Under the pieces are notes generated by a model. That model was not told where the DNA came from. It did not search any database and saw only the letters and a list, made by a program, of their open reading frames with translations. A stretch of DNA of 34,515 nt. It comes from Chara braunii (Eukaryota > Streptophyta > Charophyceae > Charales > Characeae). A program made the position numbers and the translations under genes. Below, piece after piece: positions 9,644 through 18,907 of the stretch; within the stretch, counting starts at the first letter, position 1, and the number at the start of each line of letters is the position of its first letter. Location of the stretch: NCBI GenBank assembly GCA_003427395.1, contig BFEA01000060.1, positions 1,538,600 to 1,573,114 on the forward strand, given 5' to 3'.

Positions 9644-9718
9644 ACCCCCCCCCCCCCCCCNCCCTGCCACGCCTCCGCCAGCCTACCCCCCTCCCCACCC
9701 CCACCCCACCCCCCCCGC
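9644..9718. repeat. C-rich low-complexity tract
   Basis: Poly(C) with one N (9661) is followed by CCCCACC-type repeats. Proline-rich or glycine-rich open frames across it are artefacts. Confidence 0.9.
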
Positions 9719-10279
9719 AGCCCCTGGCCCCGTCACACTGATGAGATGTGGACCCAGCAAGGAATGCAAGCAACACGACCAGTGCAAGACACAAACTGTC
9801 ACGTGGAATGGCAGAATAACACGCAGACTCTGGCAGAGACAAGACAAGAAGACAGCTCCCGAAGCCCAGCTAAAGGAATCTGGAGGAAAGGGGAAGGGAG
9901 GCATGACGAGGGATCGCCACCCGAGACACAGTTTTATCCTGGAGTACGAGCCAAGAAGCTGATACCCTGCCAGTGTCGCAGAGAAGGTCGAGACTGAGAA
10001 GGGACTGAGAAGGACTGAGAAGGATATGTGCCCTGTGCCCTGCGGCCTGTGAGGCCGAACCAAGCTCTAACTCAGGGCCGAAGAATCAAAGCCCTCATAA
10101 GTCTCAGGGGAAAGGGTTCAGGGGGGTTGCCGCCTGACGGTAGATGAACAACTTAAGGATATACAACAACATGGGAGAGTAGCAGCAGGAGTGCGCAGCT
10201 CGAAGGCCCGAAGGCCCGATTGTCGGACTGTGCTGGACCCCCCTTCCCTCCTCTGGTCACAATGTCTCTTGTTCTCTAA

Positions 10280-10430
10280 TATTTTGTAGAAGGGGACGCT
10301 GGGCCCGTTTCCCAGCAGGTGCACCTCCCCACTGATAGATGGAGCCTCCCCCAGAGCAGCTTGAGAGGTCTGCTCCTACCAGCTTCTCAAGCTGCCTCTG
10401 GTGATTGTTAAAAAAAAAAAAAAAAAAAAA
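10280..10430 (+). mobile_element. LINE-type 3' tail copy B with poly(A)
   Basis: GGGGACGCTGGGCCCGTTTCC, then CAGCAGGTGCACCTCCCCAC and TGATAGATGGAGCC make up the conserved core. A perfect 10-bp stem follows, CAGCTTGAGA (10357-10366) with TCTCAAGCTG (10385-10394). Its loop contains TCTGCTCCTACCA, and a 20-nt poly(A) starts at about 10411. Core, hairpin and poly(A) stand in the same order as in the nested LINE. The body upstream is not recognisably LINE coding. Confidence 0.85.
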
Positions 10431-10814
10431 GGAAAGACTGCTCCAGTGGGTGCTACCCAGTCTAAACCTAGGGTCAAGAGTCTCGTGGGGCCTGTAGTAG
10501 ATTGTCTGGGCCTGGCATCCGAAGTTCCCTTTCGATAAGGCTCGTCCGATTCCGTTTCCACCAGGGCTGGGCAACCTATCAGCCCTGGTGCCTATCCACT
10601 GCTGTTCGGTCCAAGTTGCCTGCCCATTGGTAGGGTAATGGTCCTGAGTGCTGGTCACACTGAGGTAGGATAGTGGGATAGGGGGTGCGCTAGGAGTATT
10701 GACGTGAGGATGGGATGGGACGTGGTCTCATATTTCAGGACACCTACGGCCCACAGCTCCAGGTGATCACTGTGCACTCAGTGACTGGCCTCTACAACAT
10801 CATGGACTTTCCGG

Positions 10815-10842
10815 AAAAAAAAAAAAAACAAAAAAAAAAAAA
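10815..10842 (+). repeat. A-rich tract
   Basis: Poly(A) interrupted by one C. It could mark the end of another retroposon inserted in the plus orientation, but no conserved tail precedes it. Confidence 0.5.
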
Positions 10843-10984
10843 ACGGTACGGCAAACTGACAGTCAATCCTCACGAAAAGGAGCAATCAATGTTGTTCAGG
10901 GTTCCTTCGGCCCGCCGGGAGGAAGCGCGAGAATGTCCACCATGTATGTCAATATTTGACTTGCCGGTGGAAAGGAACCGGACA

Positions 10985-11055
10985 TTTTTTTTTCTTCTTT
11001 CCCCAATCTATTTGTGGGGAGCAGCACGAGCTGAGAACCGGGCTCAGCGCCCCTT
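10985..11055 (-). mobile_element. LINE-type 3' tail copy C, lacks stem-loop
   Basis: Read on the minus strand: GGGGCGCTGAGCCCGGTTCTC, then GTGCTGCTCCCCAC and AAATAGATTGG, running almost directly into poly(A) (T tract at 10985-10993). The core is present but the stem-loop seen in the other copies is missing. Possibly a deletion or a derived subfamily. Confidence 0.65.
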
Positions 11056-11109
11056 ATGAAAACATAGATATAGGTCTGAGGATAAGACATCTTGGTTATG
11101 TTTGGAAAG

Positions 11110-11600
11110 AGCAGCCCCGATAAGTAGGCCCCAGCTTCGAAGGCTCCATCTATTAGTGGGGAGCTACGCCTGCTGGAAATCGGGTCCAGCGTCCCTGTAC
11201 AAAGATGTGTTGTGTATCAGCTGGAAATCGGGCCCAGCGTCCCAATGCAGTGATGTGTGGATATGTCCTACTGTGCATCCAATACTCTGTTTATGTTCAT
11301 CAATATATGTCGCATGAAGGAAGAACCCTAGCCACCCTATCCACCTTATCTACTTTATCTCCATACCGAGCAGAGGCATTGAGCCCCATCCTATCGATCA
11401 AGCCATGACACAAAACCCTAACAATGATGTGGTGTGTGTGAGCTGGAAGTCGGGTCCAGCGTCCCCATACAATGATGTGTGGAGATGTCGTAGTGCACAT
11501 ACAATCCAGTGTGTATGTAATCGTAGCTCAACCTTTATCTCTGAAGAGAGCAGAGGCATTGATTACTTCCCTGCGCAAGGGAAGGATTGACCTCCTGCCC
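11110..11600 (-). mobile_element. LINE-type 3' UTR, tandem partial copies (D, H)
   Basis: Copy D has the core (GGCTCCATCTATTAGTGGGG, plus strand 11146-11165, then GCTGGAAATCGGGTCCAGCGTCC). It is followed on plus by two further partial copies beginning AGCTGGAAATCGGGCCCAGC (11219) and AGCTGGAAGTCGGGTCCAGC (11441). Each of these is followed by ATGATGTGTGG or GTGATGTGTGG and AGAGCAGAGGCATTGA or CGAGCAGAGGCATTGA. Similar UTR sequence follows the cores at 18250 and 20790. Copy D keeps a diverged loop (CTGCTCTTTCCA on minus) but no good stem. Confidence 0.6.
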
Positions 11601-11639
11601 ATGAAGTATTATCCCAATGTAAAGCTAGCAAAAAGCATG

Positions 11640-13060
11640 TCCATAGATCACCCCAACACGGAAATCAACCAGAACTAAAAAAAACAAACAACTTAACTCC
11701 TCATGGGGGCAATCGACACCCCTTCATGATTGGAAGTTGAGGGCCGATCAACCCCAATCAACGAGGGGGAAATCATTTATCCTACTCCCACCCGGTGTCG
11801 GACAAAGAGAAAGGAATCAACATGTAAAAACACGGGGTAGGGAGGGGGGGTGTGATGGACCGGCTGGGATGGTGGTCCGCCAGGATCAAGTCGAAGGGCT
11901 GAAGGGGAAGGAGATGGAGATGGAGATAGAAGGGACAGTGCAGCTGCGAGGCAGACTCAACACACACATACGTAGTTCAAATGTGCAAAATGAAGAATCA
12001 ATGGAAAACAGACAACGGTTGGGGTATACCCCTAGCGGACTGACAGGACGGGACTGGAGTGGCCTGGTACCAGCAGTTGTACCGGGCAGGAATGAACTGG
12101 ACTGGAACAGCACACGGCCTGTGGGGTCAGGCCACGGGCTGGTCCCACAGGCCAAACAGGCAAATAGCCCGATATGCCTTGGTTGCAGGCCAAGGCAGAT
12201 AGAGGCCCACTACACGATCCTCAGACCTGTAGTGGATCGCAAGATCCATAAACACGCTATCCGCAAAAGCAGCAAAACTCTGTAATAAAGAAAGTTGAGA
12301 AATCTAGGATGCGGAGCAAGCTCCATGCGGAGTCCATGCGATGCAGCCTAAGCTACATAATGTCAAATGAAAAACAAATGTCTGGTATATACATTCTAAC
12401 TAACAGCAGAAAGTGAAATGTAGCATGGTACAATCCTAAAGTCTTGGAGGCAATTGCCTTAATGCCAAAAGGAAAAAGAGCAATATGTCACAAGTAATGT
12501 CATATCGCTGAACCACTAAGAGTGAGACGGTCACAAAGGGGGTGAATGTAGCCTAAGAATCGAAACTCCTAAGGGCAGTCACGCACGAAGGTGGGAAAGG
12601 TCAGCAGGCTCAGGGTGAGGGAGTGGTAGCGAAACAAAACCATTGACCCTAACAGATAGACCATCAAGGCGGGTAATGCTCGACGGAAGGGTGACACCAT
12701 ATAGGGTCGACCATGAAAGGGGAGCTTGGAATAGGGTGGACATATACCTAATTGAAGGCATGCAATGGTCGACACAAGGGTGATGAGGGATGCAGTGGGT
12801 GAGGGAAACATGCACACAACTCACCGACTGGGGGAGGGAGCTAGATCTGGTAGCCGGGAAGCCAAGATAACGCTAAGGTCCCAATGTGTATGCGATACGA
12901 AGGGAGAGCCCAACTCAGAGAGACCTAGCTAAGTGAGAACTATCATGCGGCACATGGAAGGGAATATACAGGGTAGGGTGGTAGCGTGAGGGAGTCACAT
13001 CCAAAGTAATTGAATTGGATAAGGTAGCTGAAGTCGAAAAGGTAGATGCAGTCGTCGAAG
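11640..13060. other. Unassigned, may hold 3' end of the gypsy element
   Basis: This stretch lies just beyond the C-terminal side of the minus-strand gypsy coding remnant, where its 3' LTR would be expected. With the 5' end of the element lost there is no second LTR to compare, and I could not define TG...CA ends or a polypurine tract. The 182-codon open frame at 11737-12285 has no recognisable domain. Confidence 0.4.
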
Positions 13061-13063
13061 TGA

Positions 13064-14258
13064 TCAATAACGTCGATGAAGTAGGAGTCGGGTCGATGTC
13101 GAAGCCAAGCCGTAAAATGATGACATCCTGAAGAATTTGATGATGGAGTACCTGAAGGTGTGAGTCAGTAGGGAAAAGTAGGTGATCAAAGTGTCAGTCG
13201 TCGAGACGCCGAGGACGTCGATGAGTGCATTCTGGAATCGCGGAGGCGTCGGTCTGTTGCTAAAGAACGGCCTTAGAGGGAGTGGGCTCGTTCTCAGCAA
13301 TCTCCTCGGGCAGAGGAGGAGGAAGAGGGTCAGTCGGCTAAGGAGGAGCAGATGTCTCAGCACGATGAGCACGATCATATGCACACACCAACATCCGGGC
13401 GTGCTCCAAGTGCTTGAGGGGCTCCCAAGTAGCCTCCTCATTATGATAGGTCTTCCAACGCACAAGGTACTCAATGTATGGAGGGGTATCGCCAGTAACT
13501 CGGCGAGATACGATGTTGGAAACGACGAACTCCTCGTGACCGTCCACCATGATAGGTGGAGGGCGCACATAAAGACTCCGACGAGGCGCTCGGACAGTCT
13601 GCGATAAGGACACAACAAGGAAACGTAGTAAACATCGTGTAAGCGAGTCTGTCGAAGGTAATCAGGTAGCTTCACATAAAAGTTGACCGGACTAGCGGCA
13701 GTATCAGAATCGACGACCGGAAGGATGCCGCATGGACCGAAGAAGCGACGCCTGAACTTGCAAAGCGTATCAGCTTCGAGCTGCAAGTGGCGTGCGCCGA
13801 CGAGCACATCGTCACCGACTTTGAATGGATGATCCATTCGCGATTGGTTCGCTCGTATGGTAATGTGAGTCTGGAAGTCAGCTAGACTCTCGTGTGCGCG
13901 CTTCATAATCGTCACCATATGGGAGATCCAGTCGTCAAGCGCAGGACAACAAGTATTTGGGCGCAACCGCGACGATCGTAGGAAGTCCCCGGGTATGCGA
14001 GGGTGGTACCCGACGTCGCAATAGAATGACGACATCCCTGTGGCTGGCGAAACAGTGTGTTGTACGCAATCTCCGTGTGGGATAAGTGTAAGTTTCACTG
14101 TTGGTCACCTCTAAAAAAAAATTCAGATGATATTACCGAGAGTCTTATTGGTGACCTCAGTTTGATCATCCTTTTGAGGGTGGTAAGACGATAAGAAGCA
14201 GAGCTGAAATTTGTACACGTCGTGTAGGCGTCGCCAGAATGTGTTGGCAAAGCGGGAG
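13064..14258 (-). pseudogene. Ty3/gypsy integrase C-terminal part and chromodomain (decayed)
   Basis: The minus strand carries the end of a gypsy polyprotein. From about 14250 to 14105 lies the integrase catalytic stretch with SDGDSRF and SSYHPQKDDQTE (second Asp and Glu of D,D,E). An open frame from 14098 contains DDWISHMVTIMKRAHES, MDHPFKVGDDVLVGARHLQL, KFRRRFFGPCGIL and LHDVYYVSLLCPYRR, the usual post-catalytic domain. The chromodomain follows in a different frame at 13613-13338: EFVVSNIVSRR...EYLVRWKTYHNEEATWEPLKHL, with its aromatic residues kept. The frame change near 13610 and others upstream show that the element is dead. A C-terminal chromodomain identifies it as a chromovirus, a group that targets marked chromatin. 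Confidence 0.9.
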
Positions 14259-14650
14259 TCACCGTCGGAGATGATGCTCTGAGGTAGGGTGATCTCTCAT
14301 GACTCGGTCAAAGATGATGTCGATGACCTCACGAGCGCTAATGCGATAGCAGCACGGGACAAAACGTGCGCGCTTCGTGAAGCGAGCAACGATGACCAAA
14401 ATAGCATCATGACCGCGCTCTGTGGGTGGAAGAAGGGGACCAATGAAATCCATCGAGATTGACTGCCAACGACCCTCGGGTATGGGTAGTGGCTGAAGTA
14501 ACCCATACGGAAGGAGGTTTACGTTGTTCACCTCCTGGCAGGTAGGACAGTCCTGGATGTAGACTTTGACAAAGTCCTTGGAGTTCGGTCAGACGTATAG
14601 GCGGCAAACACGAACCAACGTCTTGTGGAATCCCATATGACCGGCAGCTG
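14259..14650 (-). pseudogene. Ty3/gypsy integrase N-terminal part (decayed)
   Basis: Reading the minus strand from about 14645, the HHCC zinc-binding region is visible: AGHMGFHKTLV, then after a gap DCPTCQEVNN. The integrase core begins with RWQSISMDFIGPLLPP (first catalytic Asp) and AILVIVARFTKRARFVPC. The frame breaks just before SDGDSRF: the sequence after VMRDHP is shifted, giving a stop at 14259. Integrase inserts the element cDNA into host DNA; this copy cannot do so. It is collinear with the segment downstream. Confidence 0.88.
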
Positions 14651-15221
14651 TCTGGTCATGGAACTCTGCTACAGCTTGGACGCGAAGCTGTTCGGTGGAG
14701 GAAACAAAAATACTTGGTTCTGGCTGAGAGAACTTCCATATCAGTACACGAAGCCGTTCTCACTGAGTGAGTATGAGGGAGCGGTCTTGCCACTTCGCAC
14801 TGTCGCGTTGATGACGCGATAGTCCGGGCTGTGGCGGTACTGAGTGTGATATGCTTCGATGATTGTTTGATCAACAGTGGTGAATTAGAAGGAGATGGCA
14901 GCAAGATGGATGGGTTCCTGATTGTGATCAGGACGGCGGGACAAGGCATCGGCGACGCTGTTCGTTTCACCCTTGATGGGCGGTCCGTTCCACCCTTGAT
15001 GGGCAGTCCGTTCCACCCTTGATGGGTTGAGTGGTGAAAGTTTAACTGAACTCGGAGAAATCACGCCACCTGCGTGTCTGTCGAGGGGAAAACTTGAGCT
15101 TCGTGAGGAAAACCCAGACAATTGCGTTGTCCGTGTGCAGCGTGAAGGGCGCCCTGTGAAGATAATGATGCCAATGTCGGGTAGCATAAACTACTGCGAG
15201 AACCTCACGTTCATCGACACT
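14651..15221 (-). pseudogene. Ty3/gypsy RNase H region (decayed)
   Basis: The minus-strand peptide KGETNSVADALSRRPD matches the conserved end of the gypsy RNase H region. Upstream, near 15110-15130, a frame reads like the DNA-binding part of RNase H but is shifted. A 23-bp segment is present three times (landmark CACCCTTGATGGG at 14968, 14991, 15014) right where the HIKGE-type motif is encoded. The two extra copies add 46 bp and alter the frame. RNase H would degrade the RNA template during reverse transcription; this copy is broken. Confidence 0.82.
14965..15030 (-). repeat. 23-bp triplication inside RNase H
   Basis: Three head-to-tail copies of TTCCACCCTTGATGGGCNGTCCG occur with exact 23-bp spacing and almost no divergence. 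The unit length is not a multiple of three, so it disrupts the gypsy reading frame. Confidence 0.9.
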
Positions 15222-15686
15222 CTAGTTTATCTGGGTAGGCAATAGATGAGAGAAGTAGAAAGCGATCGGATAATCCTCAACACGAGCCTCGACAGCCCCA
15301 TCCTCCGCGATGGTCGGGGAGTAAGTGACGGGAGGACTGTCTGTAGAGGGAAGTGGTGGGAGGATAAACGTCAGTTGAGAGGCAGCAGGAGGGGAGGGGA
15401 AAGGAGGAACATTGGGAGAAGGTGAATTAGGAGGAGAGAGAAACACCCGAGAAAGTACAGCTCCTACTACAAAATCTGACGCATCAGTGATGACGATGAA
15501 GGGACGGTCAAAATCGAGGAGGCGAAGAACCGGCGCATAAGTCACCGCCTTCTTGAGGATGCAAAAGGCGTCCTCGCAGAGGGGTGTCCAAAACAATGAT
15601 GGGTTCTTTCGGAGGAGGGTGGAGGTAAGGACGTAAGAATACATAGCGTATCCCTGGATGAAATTGCTATAGTAACTAGTGAAGCC
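15222..15686 (-). pseudogene. Ty3/gypsy reverse transcriptase C-terminal end, truncated
   Basis: The minus-strand peptide runs GFTSYYSNFIQGYAMYSYVL, LFWTPLCEDAFCILKKAVTYAP, VLRLLDFDRPFIVITDAS. These are the RT connection and the start of RNase H (catalytic Asp in TDAS) of a gypsy polyprotein. Similarity stops at GFT (about 15686), where a Helitron fragment on the other strand begins. The RT catalytic domain, protease, gag and 5' LTR are therefore missing. The Ser/Pro-rich insert at about 15300-15420 (SPPNSPSPNVPPFPSPP) is unusual within RNase H and may be a later expansion. Confidence 0.9.
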
Positions 15687-16093
15687 TGCCCGTTGTGCTC
15701 TTACGAAACATCGCAATGAGGAACGGATTATGCAATGGAACACGACTCATTGTCGATTCTATTACTAACAACAGACTTCTGCACGCACGGATTCTTCCAT
15801 CCTTCCAGTCGATCCTTCTCCCGCGCATTCTCCTCACAGTTACCGACCAAACAAACCCATTTCCTTGGCAAAGACGTCAATTCCCTATCCGCTCTGCATT
15901 TGCCATTACTATAAACAAATGCCAAGGACAATCCATTAAACACGCAGGCATAGATCTCCAACAACAATGCTTCACACATGGTCAACTCTATGTCGCTGCA
16001 TCGAGAGTTGGTGATGCCATCCATATCCGCTTCGCACTTCATACAACAAATGATCAAACAACAAATATTGTGTACAAAGAAATTGTGTCATGA
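15683..16093 (+). pseudogene. Helitron Pif1-like helicase C-terminus (truncated)
   Basis: Plus-strand translation from about 15686 gives LPVVLLRNIAMRNGLCNGTR, then FAITINKCQGQSIKHAGIDL and FTHGQLYVAASRVGDA, ending VYKEIVS and a stop at 16093. The ITINK.QGQS and HGQLYVA.SRV blocks are the last helicase motifs of Pif1-family proteins encoded by Helitrons, including the Arg of the final motif. About 135 residues remain; the Rep nuclease and the ATP-binding Walker motifs are absent. It starts exactly where the gypsy similarity ends, so either a rearrangement or capture joined the two. Within the piece the frame is intact, suggesting a fairly young Helitron copy or a recent truncation. Confidence 0.92.
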
Positions 16094-17050
16094 ACTTTGC
16101 AGCCGCTTAGTCGCATTTCTTCTAACTACCCTCCCGATTCTTTTTTTTTCCCCTGCAGGTTCTCCAAAAAAATCACCAAGAAACAAAAAGTGGAAAACCT
16201 CACTATCTGCTGCTACAGACGTCCAAGTTCCTGCTGCTTCAACATCCGACACTTCAATTTCCGTCACTGTATCTACTACTATCACAATATCTACAACATC
16301 CTCAATTTCACTTCCCCTATCTACATCAACCCTTGCAACCTTTAATCTCTCACAGCTCGGACTGGATGGCATCACATTGAGCCAGATCCCTCTCCCATCC
16401 TCATGCCCTTCCTCATCACAAATGACTACTTCCACCGCCACAACCTCCAGACAAATTAGATGGGATTCTTGGTTGGCTCTCATTAATAAAGATAATATTG
16501 AACACGCATCTTTCTCACCACACATATACGACTTCTTTGTCATTTACAAAGATAACCGTACCCGTTCTCTTCGGCGTCTGGATCCATCGCCCGACCCCAA
16601 CATCCATTACGCACGAACCGGAACTTTCTTGCTCAAGATCATCAACGACGACTACAATCGAACACCTTCCCCCCGAACGTCGCGTCCCAATGCCAGTACG
16701 AGCGCATGACCACTGCCCACCACAGACATTCCTTCATTAATTCTGAACCACTGCCCCGACAACGATTCCTCCATCCTCACAATGTGTATGAACCCAACCC
16801 GCCCTGGTGGCTCCCACTCGAACCTTGGGGCGCCAAACATGCGACGACTCTCATCCATGATATCCTTGCCCCCCGTCACACACTGGCCATCTATAATATT
16901 CCCCACCTGGGATTGCCTCAACAATTTCATTATTCTTCACCACCATGATATGCAGCAACCGCTCCTACCCTTCCCTGCCTATAGAGCCGACATTGTGCAC
17001 CGGGCCGTTATATACCTCCGGGCCCTGAGTCCCTCGCCACCGCATTAAGC
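16094..17050 (+). other. Open but unrecognised sequence after Helitron helicase
   Basis: A frame that overlaps the helicase end stays open to 16709 and includes a Ser/Thr-rich stretch followed by WDSWLALINKDNIEHASFSP and YDFFVIYKDNRTRSL. Further weak open frames continue to 17048 (PNPPWWLPLEPWGAKH; VHRAVIYLRALSPSP). A pyrimidine tract ending in CAG (16141-16158) looks like a 3' splice site. I recognise no domain. It could be captured host sequence within the Helitron or an unrelated decayed gene. Confidence 0.35.
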
Positions 17051-17119
17051 CCTCTCCAACCTCCTACAACGAAAATCGACAAAGGCAAACAAAGAGAGAT
17101 GGACGAGACTCAATACGAA

Positions 17120-17760
17120 AATGAGAGCCGCGAACAACAACGGACAAAACCAGATATGGGCAACACAACTGCGAACAAATGTCGGCCGAATTCCCGATGG
17201 AGAGATGGACAAGAGATGGACAATACTACATATGAAGAAGACAGTTGCAAACAACAACGGACAAAACTGGATACAGATAACACAACTGCGAACAAGTGTC
17301 GCCAGCACATGGAATCAAATACACGTACGACCAGTTGAATTGCCGATGGAGAGATGGACAAAACCACAGACGGACAACACGGCCATGAACAAGTGTCGCT
17401 GACCCATGCGACAAACCAAATTGGACACAAGAAGAACGAGAGAACCACAAACATGTTGATCGACATTTCTTGCCTGCTTTGCTTCTTCTATATATAGAGC
17501 CAAAAACGCATACACAGTCTTTGCTGCAAAATATAACCTTTTTTTTACAGTCTTTGCTGCGAACTGCAAACTTTTGTGCATTTCAATCTTTTCGACCATG
17601 TCTCCATCCCCCGAATCTGTTCTCTGTACATATTCGGTATTGCAAACTGCAAACTTTTTTGTGCAGTCTTTGCTGCAAACGGCGAACTTTTTTGTACATT
17701 TCAATCTTCTCAACCATTTCTCTATCCCCCGATTCTGTTCTCTGTGCATCTTCAATGCTC
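17120..17760 (+). repeat. Tandem repeats, period about 117-118 bp
   Basis: AACAACAACGGACAAAAC recurs at about 17133 and 17250 (117 bp), together with AACACAACTGCGAACAA. Downstream, a second pair shows ATTTCAATCTT..CCATCCCCCGAATCTGTTCTCTGT at 17580-17627 and a diverged copy 118 bp later. CAGTCTTTGCTGC occurs three times. The two pairs differ in sequence but share almost the same period. Confidence 0.7.
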
Positions 17761-17889
17761 TGTCCGCCTGCTCTGTTTGCCCCTTTATGCATCTGAGTTG
17801 CCTCGCCCCCCCCCCCCCCTCTTCCCTTCCTTTCCCTCGTCACATGCCCCTTTCGTGCGCCTTCACTTGTTCTATTAAAAAAGAAAGAA

Positions 17890-18075
17890 AGAGAGAGAAC
17901 AACTGGAAGAAGTCAAAGTAGACTATCACTCAAACACTCCAGGGAAGAAACTTTGTAGCTTGCAGGTTTACACCCCATCACAAGTCCACAAAATCCCTTT
18001 GAAACAAGAAAGGTCTGTCACAGTCAGAAAATACATTGTAGACACGCCGCTGACACTCGAGTCATAGCATGGCTG
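17890..18075 (+). repeat. Dispersed repeat, copy 1 (partner at 30.4 kb)
   Basis: GACTATCACTCA, GCAGGTTTACACCCCATCA, AAACAAGAAAG and CAGTCAGAAAATACATT occur in the same order at 30410-30600 with indels. A B-box-like GGTTTACACCCC (GGTTCACACCCC in the partner) hints at a tRNA-related SINE, but no A box is clear. Confidence 0.6.
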
Positions 18076-18097
18076 CGTAGTGCTGACCCCGACCATT

Positions 18098-18400
18098 GTT
18101 TTTTTATTATTATTGTTATTATTATTTTTATTTTTTTTATTGCAAACATCTGTGGCAACCTGCTATCGGAGGTGATACGAGCATCCTCCAATAGCAAGCG
18201 CCAGTTTATAGATGGCTCCAATCTATTGGTGGGGAGCATCACCTACTGGAAACCGGGTCCAGCGTGTCACTGACAAGATCGGAGACAATATACCTGGCGG
18301 AACAGCATTAATTGCCCTCTCACGAGGGGATTGACTGCCTGCCCAATTATCATTCAGGTCACAGCATGTTTGAAGCTCTAGCCATGGGAAGGCTAACAAA
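18098..18400 (-). mobile_element. LINE-type 3' tail copy E with A/T-rich tail
   Basis: Minus strand order: UTR sequence (18400-18270, sharing ATTGCCC..GAGGGGATTGACTG..CTGCC with the nested LINE), then core GCTGGACCCGGTTTCCAG and CTCCCCACCAATAGATTGG (18260-18215). An 11-bp stem follows, GCTATTGGAGG with CCTCCGATAGC (one G-T pair; plus coordinates 18162-18172 and 18185-18195), around the loop ATGCTCGTATCA. An (AAT)n-like A-rich tail follows at 18145-18098. It is a truncated LINE or tail-sharing SINE. Confidence 0.85.
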
Positions 18401-18419
18401 CTGTCCTCCACTTTACCCT

Positions 18420-18900
18420 AATCCTTCACAGTCATAACCGTGCATAGCAAACCCTAGACCCTCTCCGTGCATAAGGCCACTGCCCAGCTCCATGGTTCTC
18501 ATTTTCCTCCAGCGGAGGTCGTCTGCCTACCCTCCCATATCCTAAGCTATTCACTCGATAAAGATTATTCACACGAAATTATTTTTGTCAAATTTCAGGC
18601 AGAGGTTAGTAACATCTGCGACATATACCATTATGTTTATTATTATTATTATCACACATCTGCCATGCATACTCTTTCCCCTACCATTTTGCCAACCGGA
18701 GTTTCGCCCATCCCTTATCGATTATCCTATCGCCTCCCCCTATCCACCACCCAAACGACAGACCTTCCTCTTGCTCCTCTCCATCGTGCCCCCTACCCAG
18801 TGCTAACCACAGAATATGACAGTTGGGACAGGCAACAGGGAGGGAGCAGGGGGAAACCCTAGGTCAAAGAGGGACGTCAACAAATGATTTGCGCAGGAGG
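18420..18900. other. Unassigned sequence
   Basis: A (TTA)n run lies at 18632-18651. Otherwise I see no domain or element end. Confidence 0.45.
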
Positions 18901-18907
18901 AAAACGA

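Noticed and set aside
11737-12285. A 182-codon plus-strand gene
   Set aside because: No domain or motif, odd composition, and it lies where the 3' end of the gypsy element would be expected.
13182-13607. Plus-strand open frame over the chromodomain
   Set aside because: Antisense shadow of the gypsy chromodomain region on the minus strand.
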